10,170 bases of DNA, taken from NCBI GenBank assembly GCA_937913075.1, contig CALEPU010000294.1:1-10170 (forward strand), in the 5' to 3' direction. The translations under genes and the position numbers were made by a program. The notes under the pieces were generated by a model that had not been told where the DNA came from, made no database searches, and was given only the letters and a program-made list of their open reading frames with translations. This DNA comes from an uncultured Clostridia bacterium. Lineage in GTDB: Bacteria; Bacillota; Clostridia; Christensenellales; CAG-138. Positions 1 through 6,355 of the stretch are shown in pieces. Every line of letters begins with the position of its first letter. Position 1 is the stretch's first letter.

Positions 1-38
1 AAACTGTACTGTAAAGAGTTTTTGCCTGAGGGTGGCTT

Positions 39-1283
39 ATGCGTTTATTTTTTAAAACCGGATCATGGATCATAAAGAGCGCTGCGGCTTTTATGGCATT
101 CGCCTGCGCTGCGCTCAATTACAGCCCGCTGATGAGCGGCGTGCGCAGTATGCCGGGAGCATACTATGCTGAGAGCGGAGAGCAGCTTGCAGAGGCGATA
201 AACGGCTCGAGCCTGCCATATGGGCTCACCGTTGCGGCTTCCGGATCTTCGGATGAGAGCCTGACCGGTGCGTCGTACACTGTTGAATGTCGCCTTTTCG
301 GTCTGATAACGATCAAAAAAGCCGCGGCGTATATAGGGCAGAGGGCATACCTCGTGCCATGCGGTCAGCCTGTCGGCATCAGCATCTATACACAGGGTGT
401 GCTCGTTGTGGGGCTTGGCAGCTTTGCGGATGAAAACGGCAGGGACGTCAGCCCCGCCGCCGACGCGGGACTTCGCGCCGGTGATATAATACTTGCGGCA
501 AACGGTCAAAGCGTATCAACGACCGCAGAGCTCCAAGGCTTGATCGACGGCTGCACCGGCAGCGTTACACTCGACATAGAAAGAGCAGGAACAAGGCGGC
601 GGCTTGATGTAGCGCCCGGCAGCCTGTCTGGCGGAGCCGGCAGACGCATAGGCGCATGGATAAGGGACAGCACCGTCGGCATCGGCACGCTATCTTTTTA
701 TGATCCGGAGACGGGGCTCATCGCCGCGTTGGGTCATGCCGTTGTCGATATCGACACGGGTACCCTGCTCAAAGTCAGGGACGGCAAGCTCGTTCGCGCC
801 CAAATAATAGGCGTTTCGCGCGGGCGCGCCGGATCGCCCGGCGAGCTTCACGGAACCTTTGATAATGAAAGCATAGTGATCGGCACTGTATGCGGCAATA
901 CCGAGCTCGGCATTTTCGGCTATGCGGAGGATGGCTTTTCACCCGATGCGCTTACGGCTCCGGTGCCGGTCGCTTATCCCGACGAGGTCCATACCGGCGC
1001 GGCGGTGATATATGCCTCGGTCGACAATGGCGGCACTGCACAGTATGCCTGCCGTATAGTCAAAACGGGCAGACAGTTAGGTCCCGAGCAGAAGGGGCTC
1101 GTTATCGAGATAACCGATCAGGCGCTGCTCGATAAGACCGGCGGAATAGTTCAGGGCATGAGCGGAAGTCCCATATTACAGGACGGCAGGCTCGTCGGCG
1201 TTGTAACTCATGTTTTCGTAAACGATCCCAAGAAGGGCTACGGCGCATACGCCTATTGGATGTACGACACTTTCGGCGGGTGA
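39..1283 (+). CDS. spoIVB: SpoIVB, sporulation signalling serine peptidase (family S55)
   Basis: SpoIVB is secreted from the forespore into the space between the two sporulation membranes, where it cleaves SpoIVFA and so triggers pro-sigma-K processing. The 414-residue protein has a hydrophobic N-terminal segment (about residues 9-28) that would act as membrane anchor or signal. A PDZ domain follows at about 118-192, with SPAADAGLRAGDIILAANG near its centre. The peptidase domain is C-terminal. The proposed catalytic residues of the family fit well: H233 in ALGHAVVDID, D360, and S375 in VQGMSGSPI; the His-Ser distance of 142 residues equals that of the B. subtilis protein (His236-Ser378, from memory). 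The ATG at 39 is preceded by GAGGGTGG. Length is close to the family norm (about 425). It sits 30 bases ahead of a spo0A-type gene, the standard order. The 38 bases before it are too short to identify (recN is usual there). Confidence 0.95.
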   Translation: MRLFFKTGSWIIKSAAAFMAFACAALNYSPLMSGVRSMPGAYYAESGEQLAEAINGSSLPYGLTVAASGSSDESLTGASYTVECRLFGLITIKKAAAYIGQRAYLVPCGQPVGISIYTQGVLVVGLGSFADENGRDVSPAADAGLRAGDIILAANGQSVSTTAELQGLIDGCTGSVTLDIERAGTRRRLDVAPGSLSGGAGRRIGAWIRDSTVGIGTLSFYDPETGLIAALGHAVVDIDTGTLLKVRDGKLVRAQIIGVSRGRAGSPGELHGTFDNESIVIGTVCGNTELGIFGYAEDGFSPDALTAPVPVAYPDEVHTGAAVIYASVDNGGTAQYACRIVKTGRQLGPEQKGLVIEITDQALLDKTGGIVQGMSGSPILQDGRLVGVVTHVFVNDPKKGYGAYAYWMYDTFGG

Positions 1284-1313
1284 CCGCCTAAACGATTTAT
1301 TTAAGGTGATTAT

Positions 1314-2120
1314 ATGAAAAAGGACGATCGAAGAGTCGAAACCATTGCATTTCTCGGAGCTCAATGCGAGGCGGTAAAGAACATTTTTGCCGCCCTCAGG
1401 GTAAAGAGCTTTCGTGTTGACGTCAAAACCATAGAAGATTTTGACTCGTTTCTCACGGGCTTTTGCGAAATAGAGCCGGCGGCGCTCTGCTTCGCCATGG
1501 AGCTGAACAGCATCACCGCGTTGTTGAAGGCAGCGGATATCGGCGCCGTCAGGCAGCTTCCCAAGATCGCATTTGTGGAGCATGCTTCGGAGGCATATCG
1601 GCGATTAGCCTCGGAGATAGGCGTGGACAAGCTCATCCCCATAACCGACTCACCCGGGAAGGACGCCGCTCTTTTGGCGGAAGCGCTTGAACATAAGCTG
1701 CAATACGATGGCTTGGATGACTTTCCGCTGACGCGCGGGCACCTCGTGACCCCGTTGCGATGGCACGATCCCGATAGAGAGATAGGCGACTACTGGGAAG
1801 AGGTATCGGACTTGTTATCAAAGCTTGGCGTCAGACGCAGCCTTGCAGGGCACAGATATTTAGTTGCTGCAATCGCCTTGGAGACTGCCGGATCCGGTGC
1901 AATTCGCCCGAAATACCTTTACACTGTCGTCGCCGACTATTACGGCGTAACGCCTCTCGCGGTCGAAAAGGCGATAAGGTACGCAATAGAGAGCGCATGG
2001 ATCACCGGCGACATCTATACTCAGCACAGTATGTTCGGCCTTTCGGTGGACGAGTTCCGCGGGAAGCCGACCAATGCCGAGTTTATTGCAAGGCTCGCGC
2101 TGGAATTCTCGTTCAGATGA
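1314..2120 (+). CDS. spo0A: Spo0A-family sporulation regulator with degenerate receiver domain
   Basis: The C-terminal part (about 160-268) is clearly the Spo0A effector domain, with a helix-turn-helix around 200-231 (VADYYGVTPLAVEKAIRYAI, then ESAW) and the conserved tail FGLSVDEFRGKPTNAEFIA. From memory of B. subtilis Spo0A, DNA-contact residues Glu213, Arg214 and Arg217 correspond to E218, K219 and R222, so binding to 0A-box-like sites is plausible. The N-terminal ~128 residues have the spacing of a CheY-like receiver but not its chemistry. The acidic pair is replaced by G15-A16, no Asp lies near the expected acceptor site (PAALCFAMEL, 55-64), the usual Thr aligns with E89, and the conserved Lys is absent near IPITDS (108-113). 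The position just after spoIVB is that of the true spo0A gene. ATG 1314 has the upstream AAGGTG. It may act without phosphorylation or bind another signal; whether a second, normal Spo0A exists elsewhere cannot be seen here. Confidence 0.88.
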   Translation: MKKDDRRVETIAFLGAQCEAVKNIFAALRVKSFRVDVKTIEDFDSFLTGFCEIEPAALCFAMELNSITALLKAADIGAVRQLPKIAFVEHASEAYRRLASEIGVDKLIPITDSPGKDAALLAEALEHKLQYDGLDDFPLTRGHLVTPLRWHDPDREIGDYWEEVSDLLSKLGVRRSLAGHRYLVAAIALETAGSGAIRPKYLYTVVADYYGVTPLAVEKAIRYAIESAWITGDIYTQHSMFGLSVDEFRGKPTNAEFIARLALEFSFR

Positions 2121-2171
2121 CCGCTCGGCATGAAATTTGTCGATAAATATTTTTCGGCTCCGTTTCAAGGC

Positions 2172-2201
2172 TTGAATATGCCCTTGCGTAAGTGATATAA
2201 T
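2172..2201 (+). promoter_or_regulatory. Probable sigma-A promoter of deoB
   Basis: TTGAAT at 2172-2177 serves as a -35 box (4 of 6 consensus bases). After an 18-base spacer comes a perfect TATAAT at 2196-2201, preceded by TG one base upstream (TGATATAAT), that is, an extended -10 element. It lies about 30 bases before the deoB start, so deoB can be expressed separately from spoIVB-spo0A. No terminator is visible between spo0A and this promoter, so read-through is also possible. Confidence 0.65.
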
Positions 2202-2210
2202 TACAAAAAA

Positions 2211-2226
2211 AGAACAGGAGAGTTCT
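2211..2226 (+). promoter_or_regulatory. deoB Shine-Dalgarno inside a small hairpin loop
   Basis: AGAAC (2211-2215) and GTTCT (2222-2226) are perfect inverted repeats, and the six bases between them, AGGAGA, are the ribosome binding site of deoB. The ATG follows 11 bases after the core AGGAG. A five-base-pair stem is weak, so this may have no effect; if it forms, the ribosome binding site is exposed in the loop rather than hidden. Confidence 0.45.
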
Positions 2227-2232
2227 GTCTGT

Positions 2233-3393
2233 ATGAAAAAAAGAGCTGTAATAATAGTGCTGGATAGCTGCGGCATAGGGTATCTGCCCGACGCTGTCGA
2301 GTTCAATGACGTCACAGCGCATACCATCGGGCACGTTTATGCCGCCCGCGGGCTCAAAATACCCAATATGCTCTCGCTCGGCATAGGCAATATAAAGGGC
2401 TCGATGCTGCCCCGCAGGTTTTTCCCAAGAGCCGCTTACGGCAGAGCAAAGGAGCTGACTAAGGCAAAGGATACCACGAGCGGGCATTGGGAGATGGCCG
2501 GCTTCCCCATGGCTGTCCCCTTCCGCACTTATCCAAATGGCTTTCCGGAGAGGGTAATAGAGGCCTTTGAAGCGAGGATAGGCAGGGGTACTCTCGGCAA
2601 CGAGGTCGCCTCCGGCACGGAGATTATACAAAGGCTCGGCGACGAGCACGTGAAAACGGGCAAGCCCATCGTCTATACCTCCGCGGACAGCGTATTCCAG
2701 ATAGCCGCCCATGAGGAGGTAATACCCCTCGAGCAGCTCTACAAATTCTGTGAGGAAGCCCGTGAAATACTCGTTGGCGACGACCTCGTCGGCAGGGTCA
2801 TCGCACGCCCGTTCGTAGGGGGCAACGGAGTCTACACGAGGACAGAGAACCGCCGCGATTACGCGCTTGAGCCCATGGAGGATACGATACTCGACGGTCT
2901 TGTCAAAAAAGGGATGGACGTCGTCGGTATCGGCAAAATAGAGGATATCTTCGCGCACCGCGGCATTACGACCGTCGATCATACAAAAAACAACCATGAC
3001 GGCATTGAGGCAACTATACGCTTCCTGAAAGAGGGAAGGGGAGACTTTATCTTCACCAACCTTGTCGATTTCGATATGCTCTACGGTCATAGGAACGATC
3101 CCGAGGGCTATGGCGCCGCGCTCGATTATTTTGACAGCAAGCTGCCCGAGATATTCGCCTCCATGACTGACGACGACCTGCTTATCATCACTGCCGATCA
3201 CGGCTGCGATCCCACCTTCCCGGGCACCGACCACACGAGGGAGTATATACCGGTGCTTGCCATGATAGGCAAGGGCAAGCCCTGTGATCTCGGTACGCTC
3301 GATACCTTTGCAGACCTTGGCGCCACCGTTTATGAGTACCTCACCGGAGAGCAATGGCGCTGCGGCACCTCGTTCTTAAACAAGCTCAGATAA
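2233..3393 (+). CDS. deoB: Phosphopentomutase
   Basis: DeoB interconverts ribose 1-phosphate and ribose 5-phosphate (and the deoxy forms), linking nucleoside salvage to central carbon metabolism in the cytoplasm. The 386-residue protein matches the usual length and shows the alkaline-phosphatase-superfamily layout. The N-terminal metal Asp is D11 in VLDSCGIG; the phosphorylated Thr region is KDTTSGHWEM (79-88, probably T81). The cap contains VYTSADSVFQIAAHEE (147-162) and TRTENRRDYA (202-211). The second metal cluster is VDFDMLYGHRNDPEGY (D281, H286), followed by TADHGCDP (D322, H323) and GTDHTREY (H334). The start has the AGGAGA ribosome binding site and follows its own promoter; a terminator comes 17 bases after the stop. 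No purine or pyrimidine phosphorylase gene is beside it, so it appears to be monocistronic rather than part of a deo operon. Confidence 0.97.
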   Translation: MKKRAVIIVLDSCGIGYLPDAVEFNDVTAHTIGHVYAARGLKIPNMLSLGIGNIKGSMLPRRFFPRAAYGRAKELTKAKDTTSGHWEMAGFPMAVPFRTYPNGFPERVIEAFEARIGRGTLGNEVASGTEIIQRLGDEHVKTGKPIVYTSADSVFQIAAHEEVIPLEQLYKFCEEAREILVGDDLVGRVIARPFVGGNGVYTRTENRRDYALEPMEDTILDGLVKKGMDVVGIGKIEDIFAHRGITTVDHTKNNHDGIEATIRFLKEGRGDFIFTNLVDFDMLYGHRNDPEGYGAALDYFDSKLPEIFASMTDDDLLIITADHGCDPTFPGTDHTREYIPVLAMIGKGKPCDLGTLDTFADLGATVYEYLTGEQWRCGTSFLNKLR

Positions 3394-3409
3394 CCCCAAG
3401 GCCCAATAA

Positions 3410-3445
3410 ACGCCGCGCTTTTTCATTGAGCACGGCGTATTTTTA
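3410..3445 (+). terminator. Rho-independent terminator after deoB
   Basis: ACGCCG (3410-3415) pairs perfectly with CGGCGT (3433-3438), with two further GC pairs possible inside after a mismatch. The stem is followed by ATTTTTAT. It starts 17 bases after the deoB stop. Confidence 0.8.
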
Positions 3446-3474
3446 TGCACATAATATAGGGCATCTTAAACCGG

Positions 3475-3547
3475 ACAATATACAATCTTGGGAAATAATA
3501 TACAAGCGCCGACAAATAATATATAACGCAAACAGGACAATATACAA
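3475..3547. repeat. Four AT-rich 11-mers at 20-21 bp spacing upstream of the tRNA promoter
   Basis: Copies are ACAATATACAA (3475-3485), ATAATATACAA (3495-3505), ATAATATATAA (3516-3526) and ACAATATACAA (3537-3547). The start-to-start distances are 20, 21 and 21 bases, about two turns of B-DNA. The outer two copies extend identically to GGACAATATACAAT. A weaker match, ATAATATAGGG, lies at 3451-3461 but is off the spacing. The array stops 9 bases before the -35 box of the tRNA-Arg promoter. It could be a bent-DNA or UP-like activating region, a row of operator sites, or a decayed minisatellite. The rest of the deoB-tRNA gap contains nothing else that I recognise. Confidence 0.6.
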
Positions 3548-3556
3548 TGAGCAATA

Positions 3557-3585
3557 TTGCCTTTAACTCTAAAAAGTGTTATAAT
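3557..3585 (+). promoter_or_regulatory. Sigma-A-type promoter of tRNA-Arg
   Basis: TTGCCT (3557-3562), a spacer of exactly 17 bases, then a perfect TATAAT (3580-3585). Transcription would start about 7 bases later, close to the mature 5' end of the tRNA at 3600. Confidence 0.75.
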
Positions 3586-3599
3586 CCATAGCACTGATT

Positions 3600-3676
3600 G
3601 CACCCGTAGCTCACCCGGATAGAGCGTATGCCTCCGGAGCATAAGGTAAGGCGTTCGAGTCGCCTCGGGTGCGCCA
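3600..3676 (+). tRNA. tRNA-Arg (anticodon CCG), CCA encoded
   Basis: A full cloverleaf can be drawn by eye. The acceptor stem GCACCCG (3600-3606) pairs perfectly with CGGGTGC (3666-3672), followed by discriminator G3673 and an encoded CCA (3674-3676). The D stem is GCTC/GAGC (3609-3612 and 3622-3625). The anticodon stem is TATGC/GCATA (3627-3631 and 3639-3643), with a seven-base loop CTCCGGA that puts CCG at 3634-3636, reading the Arg codon CGG. The variable loop is AGGTA, and the T stem AGGCG/CGCCT (3649-3653 and 3661-3665) closes the loop TTCGAGT. It has its own promoter and terminator, so it is a single-gene transcript. Confidence 0.96.
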
Positions 3677-3680
3677 TTCA

Positions 3681-3720
3681 AAAAGCCTTCTTTTCATTAA
3701 GAAAACGGGGCTTTTCTTTT
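3681..3720 (+). terminator. Terminator of the tRNA-Arg transcript
   Basis: AAAAGCC (3681-3687) pairs with GGCTTTT (3709-3715). Two G-U pairs and one mismatch follow, then TTTTC (3691-3695) pairs with GAAAA (3701-3705) around the five-base loop ATTAA. The U tract runs through 3712-3720 with one C. The hairpin begins five bases after the tRNA CCA. Confidence 0.75.
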
Positions 3721-3726
3721 GCCCCG
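3699..3726 (-). terminator. Terminator of the leftward SipL-like gene
   Basis: Read on the - strand, CGGGGC, a nine-base loop AAAAGAAAA, and GCCCCG (3726 down to 3706) form a six-pair GC stem followed by TTTTCTT. It lies about 45 bases past the stop of the leftward gene. It shares bases 3706-3715 with the rightward tRNA terminator, so the two convergent units end on overlapping elements. Confidence 0.75.
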
Positions 3727-3770
3727 TAATTTATGTTGTTCTATTCGTCATCCATCTTTTTTCAGTCTTT

Positions 3771-5249
3771 TTAAATCAGCATCATCAGGCTCTCTCCTTC
3801 GCGGAAAGGCTCTTTTGCATCGGGATTTAGCTTTTTGACCTCGGCGCAGGGGACGGAATATCGTTTTGCAATATCAAAAACCGTATCACCCTGCGAGGCG
3901 AATGCCACGATAAGCCCCTCGCGTCGCTGCGGAGGCTCCTTTTCGGCAAGACCGACGACAGCCTCAGCTCTTTCAACGGAATACATCTCAGCGTCAAACT
4001 GCACTGTGTACGCAAGCTGCACCGTTCTATCCGCGCTGCCTGTCGGCTGCACGCCGCATTTGCAGGAGACTCGCGGCATATTGCAGCCCAATTCGTTTGC
4101 TATCGGCAGGCTGAAAGGTACATCCTCCGTGTAGGTATAGATATTACCTCCGATGCTTTCATAGACGAGCGTCGTTGCAAAAATGCCGTTTACTATCGAC
4201 TGCGCTTTTCCGCTCTCAACGCTTGTGACTACCGGCCTTGCTGCGGCGAACAGGGGCGCCGCGATCTCGGCGGTGCTTTCGGGCAGAGTTATCGCCTCCT
4301 TGAACTGCGTCTGTACGGTGATCCTGTCCATATCGTTGAGAATTCCGATCTCCTCCGGCAGGCAGTCGAAACCCACTGTGGGGGAAAACGCGTCGGTCGG
4401 CAGTATAAGCTCGCGCCTCGTTCTGCCGTAGAGGGTAAAGGTTATTTCAGCCTCCATCGTCATAAGCGCAAACTCCTCGCCGAGCGTGTGCATGGCGACG
4501 GAATCGAGCTGTGCGGTGCAGTAAATGTCGCTTGCGTCGGTCTCTATACCGAGCTTTTCACGGAAGGGCACCTGCCGCATAATACTGCCGATATGCCCTT
4601 CGCCGTCCGCCGTAACGGCGCTCACGGTAAGTACGCCGCTGACGGATACGCCGTCGCGCTCCGCAGTGATATCCCGCACCATTACGAGCCCATTGCAGCT
4701 TATTACCTGCGCTACGGACGCTTCGGCAAGCTCCTCGCGCATACGCAGGGTCTCGCTTCCGAGGCGCTTTCTTTCGGTATGCGTTAAGGCGCAGGTTTTG
4801 AGCTCGAGGTCGTTTGCGCCGTTCACTGCCGAGATCACACGCATCGGAGCAGAGGAGGTCAGAAGCATTGCGAGTTCTACCTCGGCAGTAAGCTTTGCTC
4901 CCTCGGGTGCGGCTTCGGTATAAAGGCTTGTTACATTGGGAGTGATCCTTGCCTCCATCCCTGACGCAGCGCCTTCTGCATCTATGCTGTGGACGAACCC
5001 CGCATATGACTCAAATGCGAACACGGAGCCGTCGTTGTCACGCGCTATGATGCGCACGGTTATTCCACCGGTTATATCGACCTTTTCCGCTTCGATGCGG
5101 GCTTCCTCGACCTCGACCTGTGCCGTGCTGTCAAGCACCTCCCGCACACTGCGTCCCTCGGGAGGCGGCAGCATGCCCTCAACATAAACCGTACATGAGG
5201 CGTCAGCAACGAGCCTAACAGGGTCGATATCCTTCCAAACAAGCTCCAT
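3771..5249 (-). CDS. sipL: SPOCS (DUF3794) and LysM protein, probable SipL spore morphogenesis factor
   Basis: The 492-residue protein has no signal peptide or membrane segment. It contains what look like repeated SPOCS/DUF3794 beta-rich modules (about 33-140, 170-290 and 315-432) and a single C-terminal LysM motif (446-491: IVAFASQGDTVFDIAKRYSV, then the Asn-Pro pair in KKLNPDA, ending GESLMMLI). This architecture and length match SipL of Clostridioides difficile (about 510 residues), a mother-cell protein whose LysM domain binds the coat ATPase SpoIVA and is needed for coat localisation; it is regarded as the clostridial counterpart of SpoVID. The LysM here would thus serve protein binding rather than murein binding. 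The start ATG (5249-5247) is preceded by AAAGGAG on the - strand. I found no convincing promoter by eye; a sigma-E promoter would be expected. It diverges from prmA across 134 bases. Other clostridial DUF3794-LysM paralogues exist, so the SipL name is less sure than the family. Confidence 0.85.
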   Translation of the reverse strand: MELVWKDIDPVRLVADASCTVYVEGMLPPPEGRSVREVLDSTAQVEVEEARIEAEKVDITGGITVRIIARDNDGSVFAFESYAGFVHSIDAEGAASGMEARITPNVTSLYTEAAPEGAKLTAEVELAMLLTSSAPMRVISAVNGANDLELKTCALTHTERKRLGSETLRMREELAEASVAQVISCNGLVMVRDITAERDGVSVSGVLTVSAVTADGEGHIGSIMRQVPFREKLGIETDASDIYCTAQLDSVAMHTLGEEFALMTMEAEITFTLYGRTRRELILPTDAFSPTVGFDCLPEEIGILNDMDRITVQTQFKEAITLPESTAEIAAPLFAAARPVVTSVESGKAQSIVNGIFATTLVYESIGGNIYTYTEDVPFSLPIANELGCNMPRVSCKCGVQPTGSADRTVQLAYTVQFDAEMYSVERAEAVVGLAEKEPPQRREGLIVAFASQGDTVFDIAKRYSVPCAEVKKLNPDAKEPFREGESLMMLI

Positions 5250-5340
5250 ATTGATATATCTCCTTTAAGTTATTGGTCTTAATTGAGTGTATTAGCGCCC
5301 GCGGTCAAAAATGATATATCTATGCAAATTGCGTTATCCG

Positions 5341-5349
5341 TGCTATAAT
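5341..5349 (+). promoter_or_regulatory. Extended -10 promoter of the prmA operon
   Basis: TGCTATAAT at 5341-5349 is a perfect TATAAT with the upstream TG of an extended -10 element. At 16-18 bases upstream there is no good -35 box (TATGCA at 5321-5326), which is tolerated when the extended -10 is present. Transcription would begin about 5356, giving a leader of roughly 28 bases that contains AAGGAG before the prmA ATG. Confidence 0.6.
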
Positions 5350-5383
5350 ATAAATCAGATATGTAAAGTTCAAGGAGCTTATT

Positions 5384-6355
5384 ATGAAGTGGATAGAGAT
5401 AACAATAGACACGACCGATGAGGGCGCCGATATAGTCTGCGCCCGCCTTTCCATGCTCGGCGTAAATGAGGTCAGCGTCGTTCAGGGCAGAGAGGCTGTT
5501 GAAGCCATAATGGAGAGCAGCGTAAAGTATTGGGATTATGCTGATGACGCAGCGCTGAATAACTCTCCTGCGGTCAAGGCTTATATCGCCGACGTTAAGG
5601 ATAACGAGGGCATATCTGATAGGATAACTGACTCAATGCGTGAGCTTGACGCCATGAGGGATGAGATAGGTCTGCCGCTCGGCAGCCTTGAAGTGAGGAC
5701 CGCACTCGTCGATGAGCAGGATTGGGCCAATAACTGGAAGGCTTATTTCAAGCCGATCAACGTGGGTGAGCGTCTTACAGTCTGCCCCACATGGGAGCAA
5801 GTTGATGATACCGAGGGCAGAGCCGTACTGCGTATCGACCCGGGTATGGCGTTCGGCACGGGCACTCATCATACCACACGCATGTGTCTTGAAATTTTGG
5901 AAAAGCATATTAAGGGCGGCGAGACTATTGCCGATATAGGCTGCGGCAGCGGCATACTTTCCGCGGCGGCAATGCTCATGGGCGCCGGCGCAGCTACGGC
6001 TGTTGATATTGACCCGGTAGCCACAAAAACAGCCGCCGAGAACGCAGAGTATAACGGCATCGACATAATGAAGTATACCGTCTATACGGGAGACATACTT
6101 TCCGATAAGCAGATACGATCCGCCTTCACAAAGCAAAAATACGATATAGTGCTTGCGAATATTGTGGCAAACGTGATAATAGCGCTTGCGCCGCTCGTTC
6201 CACAGCTTATGCACGAGGGGTCGGTATTCATAGCCTCCGGCATTATAGAGGACAGGCTTGAAGAGGTTAAGACAGCGCTTGAAGCCTCGGGGCTTGCTGT
6301 AACAAAAGTCCTCTGCGGCGAAGATTGGCGTGCTTTGGAGGCAAAGCTCGCATGA
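5384..6355 (+). CDS. prmA: Ribosomal protein L11 methyltransferase
   Basis: PrmA transfers methyl groups from S-adenosylmethionine to lysines and the N-terminus of ribosomal protein L11. The 323-residue chain shows the N-terminal ferredoxin-like substrate-recognition domain (about 1-105), the linker motif DEQDWANNWKAYFKP (110-124), and a Rossmann methyltransferase domain. Within it, DPGMAFGTGTHHTTRMCLE (152-170) is the PrmA signature. ADIGCGSGILSA (183-194) is the SAM-binding motif, VDID (207-210) the acidic end of strand 2, and LANIVANV (257-264) the NPPF-like motif IV. The N-terminal domain is longer than in many Gram-negative homologues, which fits Firmicutes. It is the first gene of a rightward operon and overlaps rsmE by four bases (ATGA). 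The start is supported by AAGGAG just upstream. Confidence 0.97.
   Translation: MKWIEITIDTTDEGADIVCARLSMLGVNEVSVVQGREAVEAIMESSVKYWDYADDAALNNSPAVKAYIADVKDNEGISDRITDSMRELDAMRDEIGLPLGSLEVRTALVDEQDWANNWKAYFKPINVGERLTVCPTWEQVDDTEGRAVLRIDPGMAFGTGTHHTTRMCLEILEKHIKGGETIADIGCGSGILSAAAMLMGAGAATAVDIDPVATKTAAENAEYNGIDIMKYTVYTGDILSDKQIRSAFTKQKYDIVLANIVANVIIALAPLVPQLMHEGSVFIASGIIEDRLEEVKTALEASGLAVTKVLCGEDWRALEAKLA

Noticed and set aside
1284..1313. A separate promoter for the spo0A-like gene in the 30-base gap after spoIVB
   Set aside because: No -35/-10 pair fits in the gap; a promoter inside the end of spoIVB is possible but I could not support one by eye.
2113..3354. A 413-codon open frame on the - strand opposite deoB
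   Set aside because: It mirrors deoB exactly, has no family motifs and no ribosome binding site that I could see; long antisense frames are expected opposite G+C-biased coding DNA. deoB itself is unambiguous.
3451..3557. The AT-rich repeated sequence as a CRISPR array or replication iterons
   Set aside because: Repeats are only 11 bases and degenerate, with 9-10 base gaps, far too short for CRISPR; there is no cas gene, replication gene or origin context nearby.
5633..6214. A 193-codon open frame on the - strand inside prmA, and similar antisense frames opposite rsmE, mtaB and clpC
   Set aside because: They are shadows of well-identified + strand genes with no recognisable domains.
6325..6351. 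An earlier ATG start for rsmE, 27 bases upstream
   Set aside because: The ATGA overlap start at 6352 gives the conserved MRRFY beginning and normal length; the earlier codons lie inside prmA and add residues foreign to the family.
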